The position numbers were made by a program, and so were the translations under genes. The notes under the pieces are model-generated. The model was not told where the DNA came from. It made no database searches and saw only the letters and a list, made by a program, of their open reading frames with translations. DNA of 64,000 nucleotides from contig NC_077238.1 of the NCBI RefSeq assembly GCF_947179165.1, forward strand, positions 58,366,757-58,430,756. The letters are read 5' to 3'. Shown here in pieces: positions 63,691 through 64,000 of the stretch. Position 1 is the first letter of the stretch, and each line of letters begins with the position of its first letter. The stretch comes from Solanum dulcamara (lineage: Eukaryota > Streptophyta > Magnoliopsida > Solanales > Solanaceae).

Positions 63691-64000
63691 TAAGAAGTAG
63701 AATAATTTGTATTTTGTCTTCTTTTCCTTCTTGGCTTAACAGGTATAGGAATTCAAATGTTAGCAGACTTTGCACAAGCCACATTACAGAAGTAGCAGTG
63801 GCTCCAATTGATAAACAACAACAGCTTTTTAACAGCAGCACAAGAGACCAAAAGCAACCAGCAGTACTTAACAAATACATCAGGCATCACCAAAATGCCT
63901 CCATATTATGCAGGATTACTGAAAATACACTTCCTGAAGATCCCATGGAGTTTCAACTCAAATGGATAATTGGAGACGTTAGTCGAGCGACCTTGAAAAA
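63691..64000. other. Unassigned sequence at the right edge
   Basis: No domain is recognised. It could be more LINE tail or the start of another repeat cut by the window. Confidence 0.4.

Overview
This window is plant nuclear DNA, most likely from a Solanaceae species (tomato, potato, pepper or tobacco group). The evidence is a 240-codon cytosolic ribosomal protein S3 gene with six exons, a 3' half of an Au-type SINE, a Solanaceae-type (AAC)n SINE, and large Tekay/Del-like Ty3 chromovirus elements primed by initiator-Met tRNA. Genus and chromosome cannot be fixed from the sequence alone. No CRISPR, operon or prokaryotic feature is present.

Bases 1-45103 are a nest of Ty3/gypsy retrotransposons, named H, C, A, B, D and E here. 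H (plus strand) runs from the left edge to 5189; its gag holds an 811-bp hAT-type non-autonomous element with a perfect 8-bp target duplication, plus other insertions. C (minus) has its 3' LTR at 5190-7321 and integrase tail at 24875-25225. A (minus, 7542-24874, duplication AAAAG) sits inside C. B (plus, 10734-20248) sits inside the integrase of A. D (minus, 25708-45103) is a complete but decayed element, and E (plus, 29291-39200, duplication CTTCT) sits inside its integrase. E is the best preserved: gag to chromodomain lies in one reading frame broken by five stops.

Bases 45104-49450 hold the only host gene. An (AT)n tract and a perfect 84-bp inverted repeat lie upstream, followed by a promoter with site II motifs and a telo-box. 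The RPS3 coding exons are at 46046-46084, 46177-46324, 47705-47876, 48596-48650, 48731-48862 and 48981-49157. Intron 2 carries a tandem duplication and a SINE relic.

Bases 49450-64000 return to repeats: a Copia LTR-like fragment with an Au SINE, a minus-strand Copia element (LTR with a 19-20 bp repeat array, then RNase H, RT, integrase and protease/gag remains), an apparent solo LTR (56708-59462), a second LTR fragment abutting it, and a 5'-truncated L1-type LINE (about 59640-63506) whose endonuclease-RT-RNase H frame is continuous except for five stops. The coding parts of the elements would have supplied particle, protease, reverse transcriptase and integrase functions, but every copy in the window is inactivated. 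I found no clearly new gene system. The most unusual structures are the perfect 84-bp hairpin near RPS3, the element-specific palindromic motif arrays in the U3 parts of the LTRs, and the transition-type nonsense codons.
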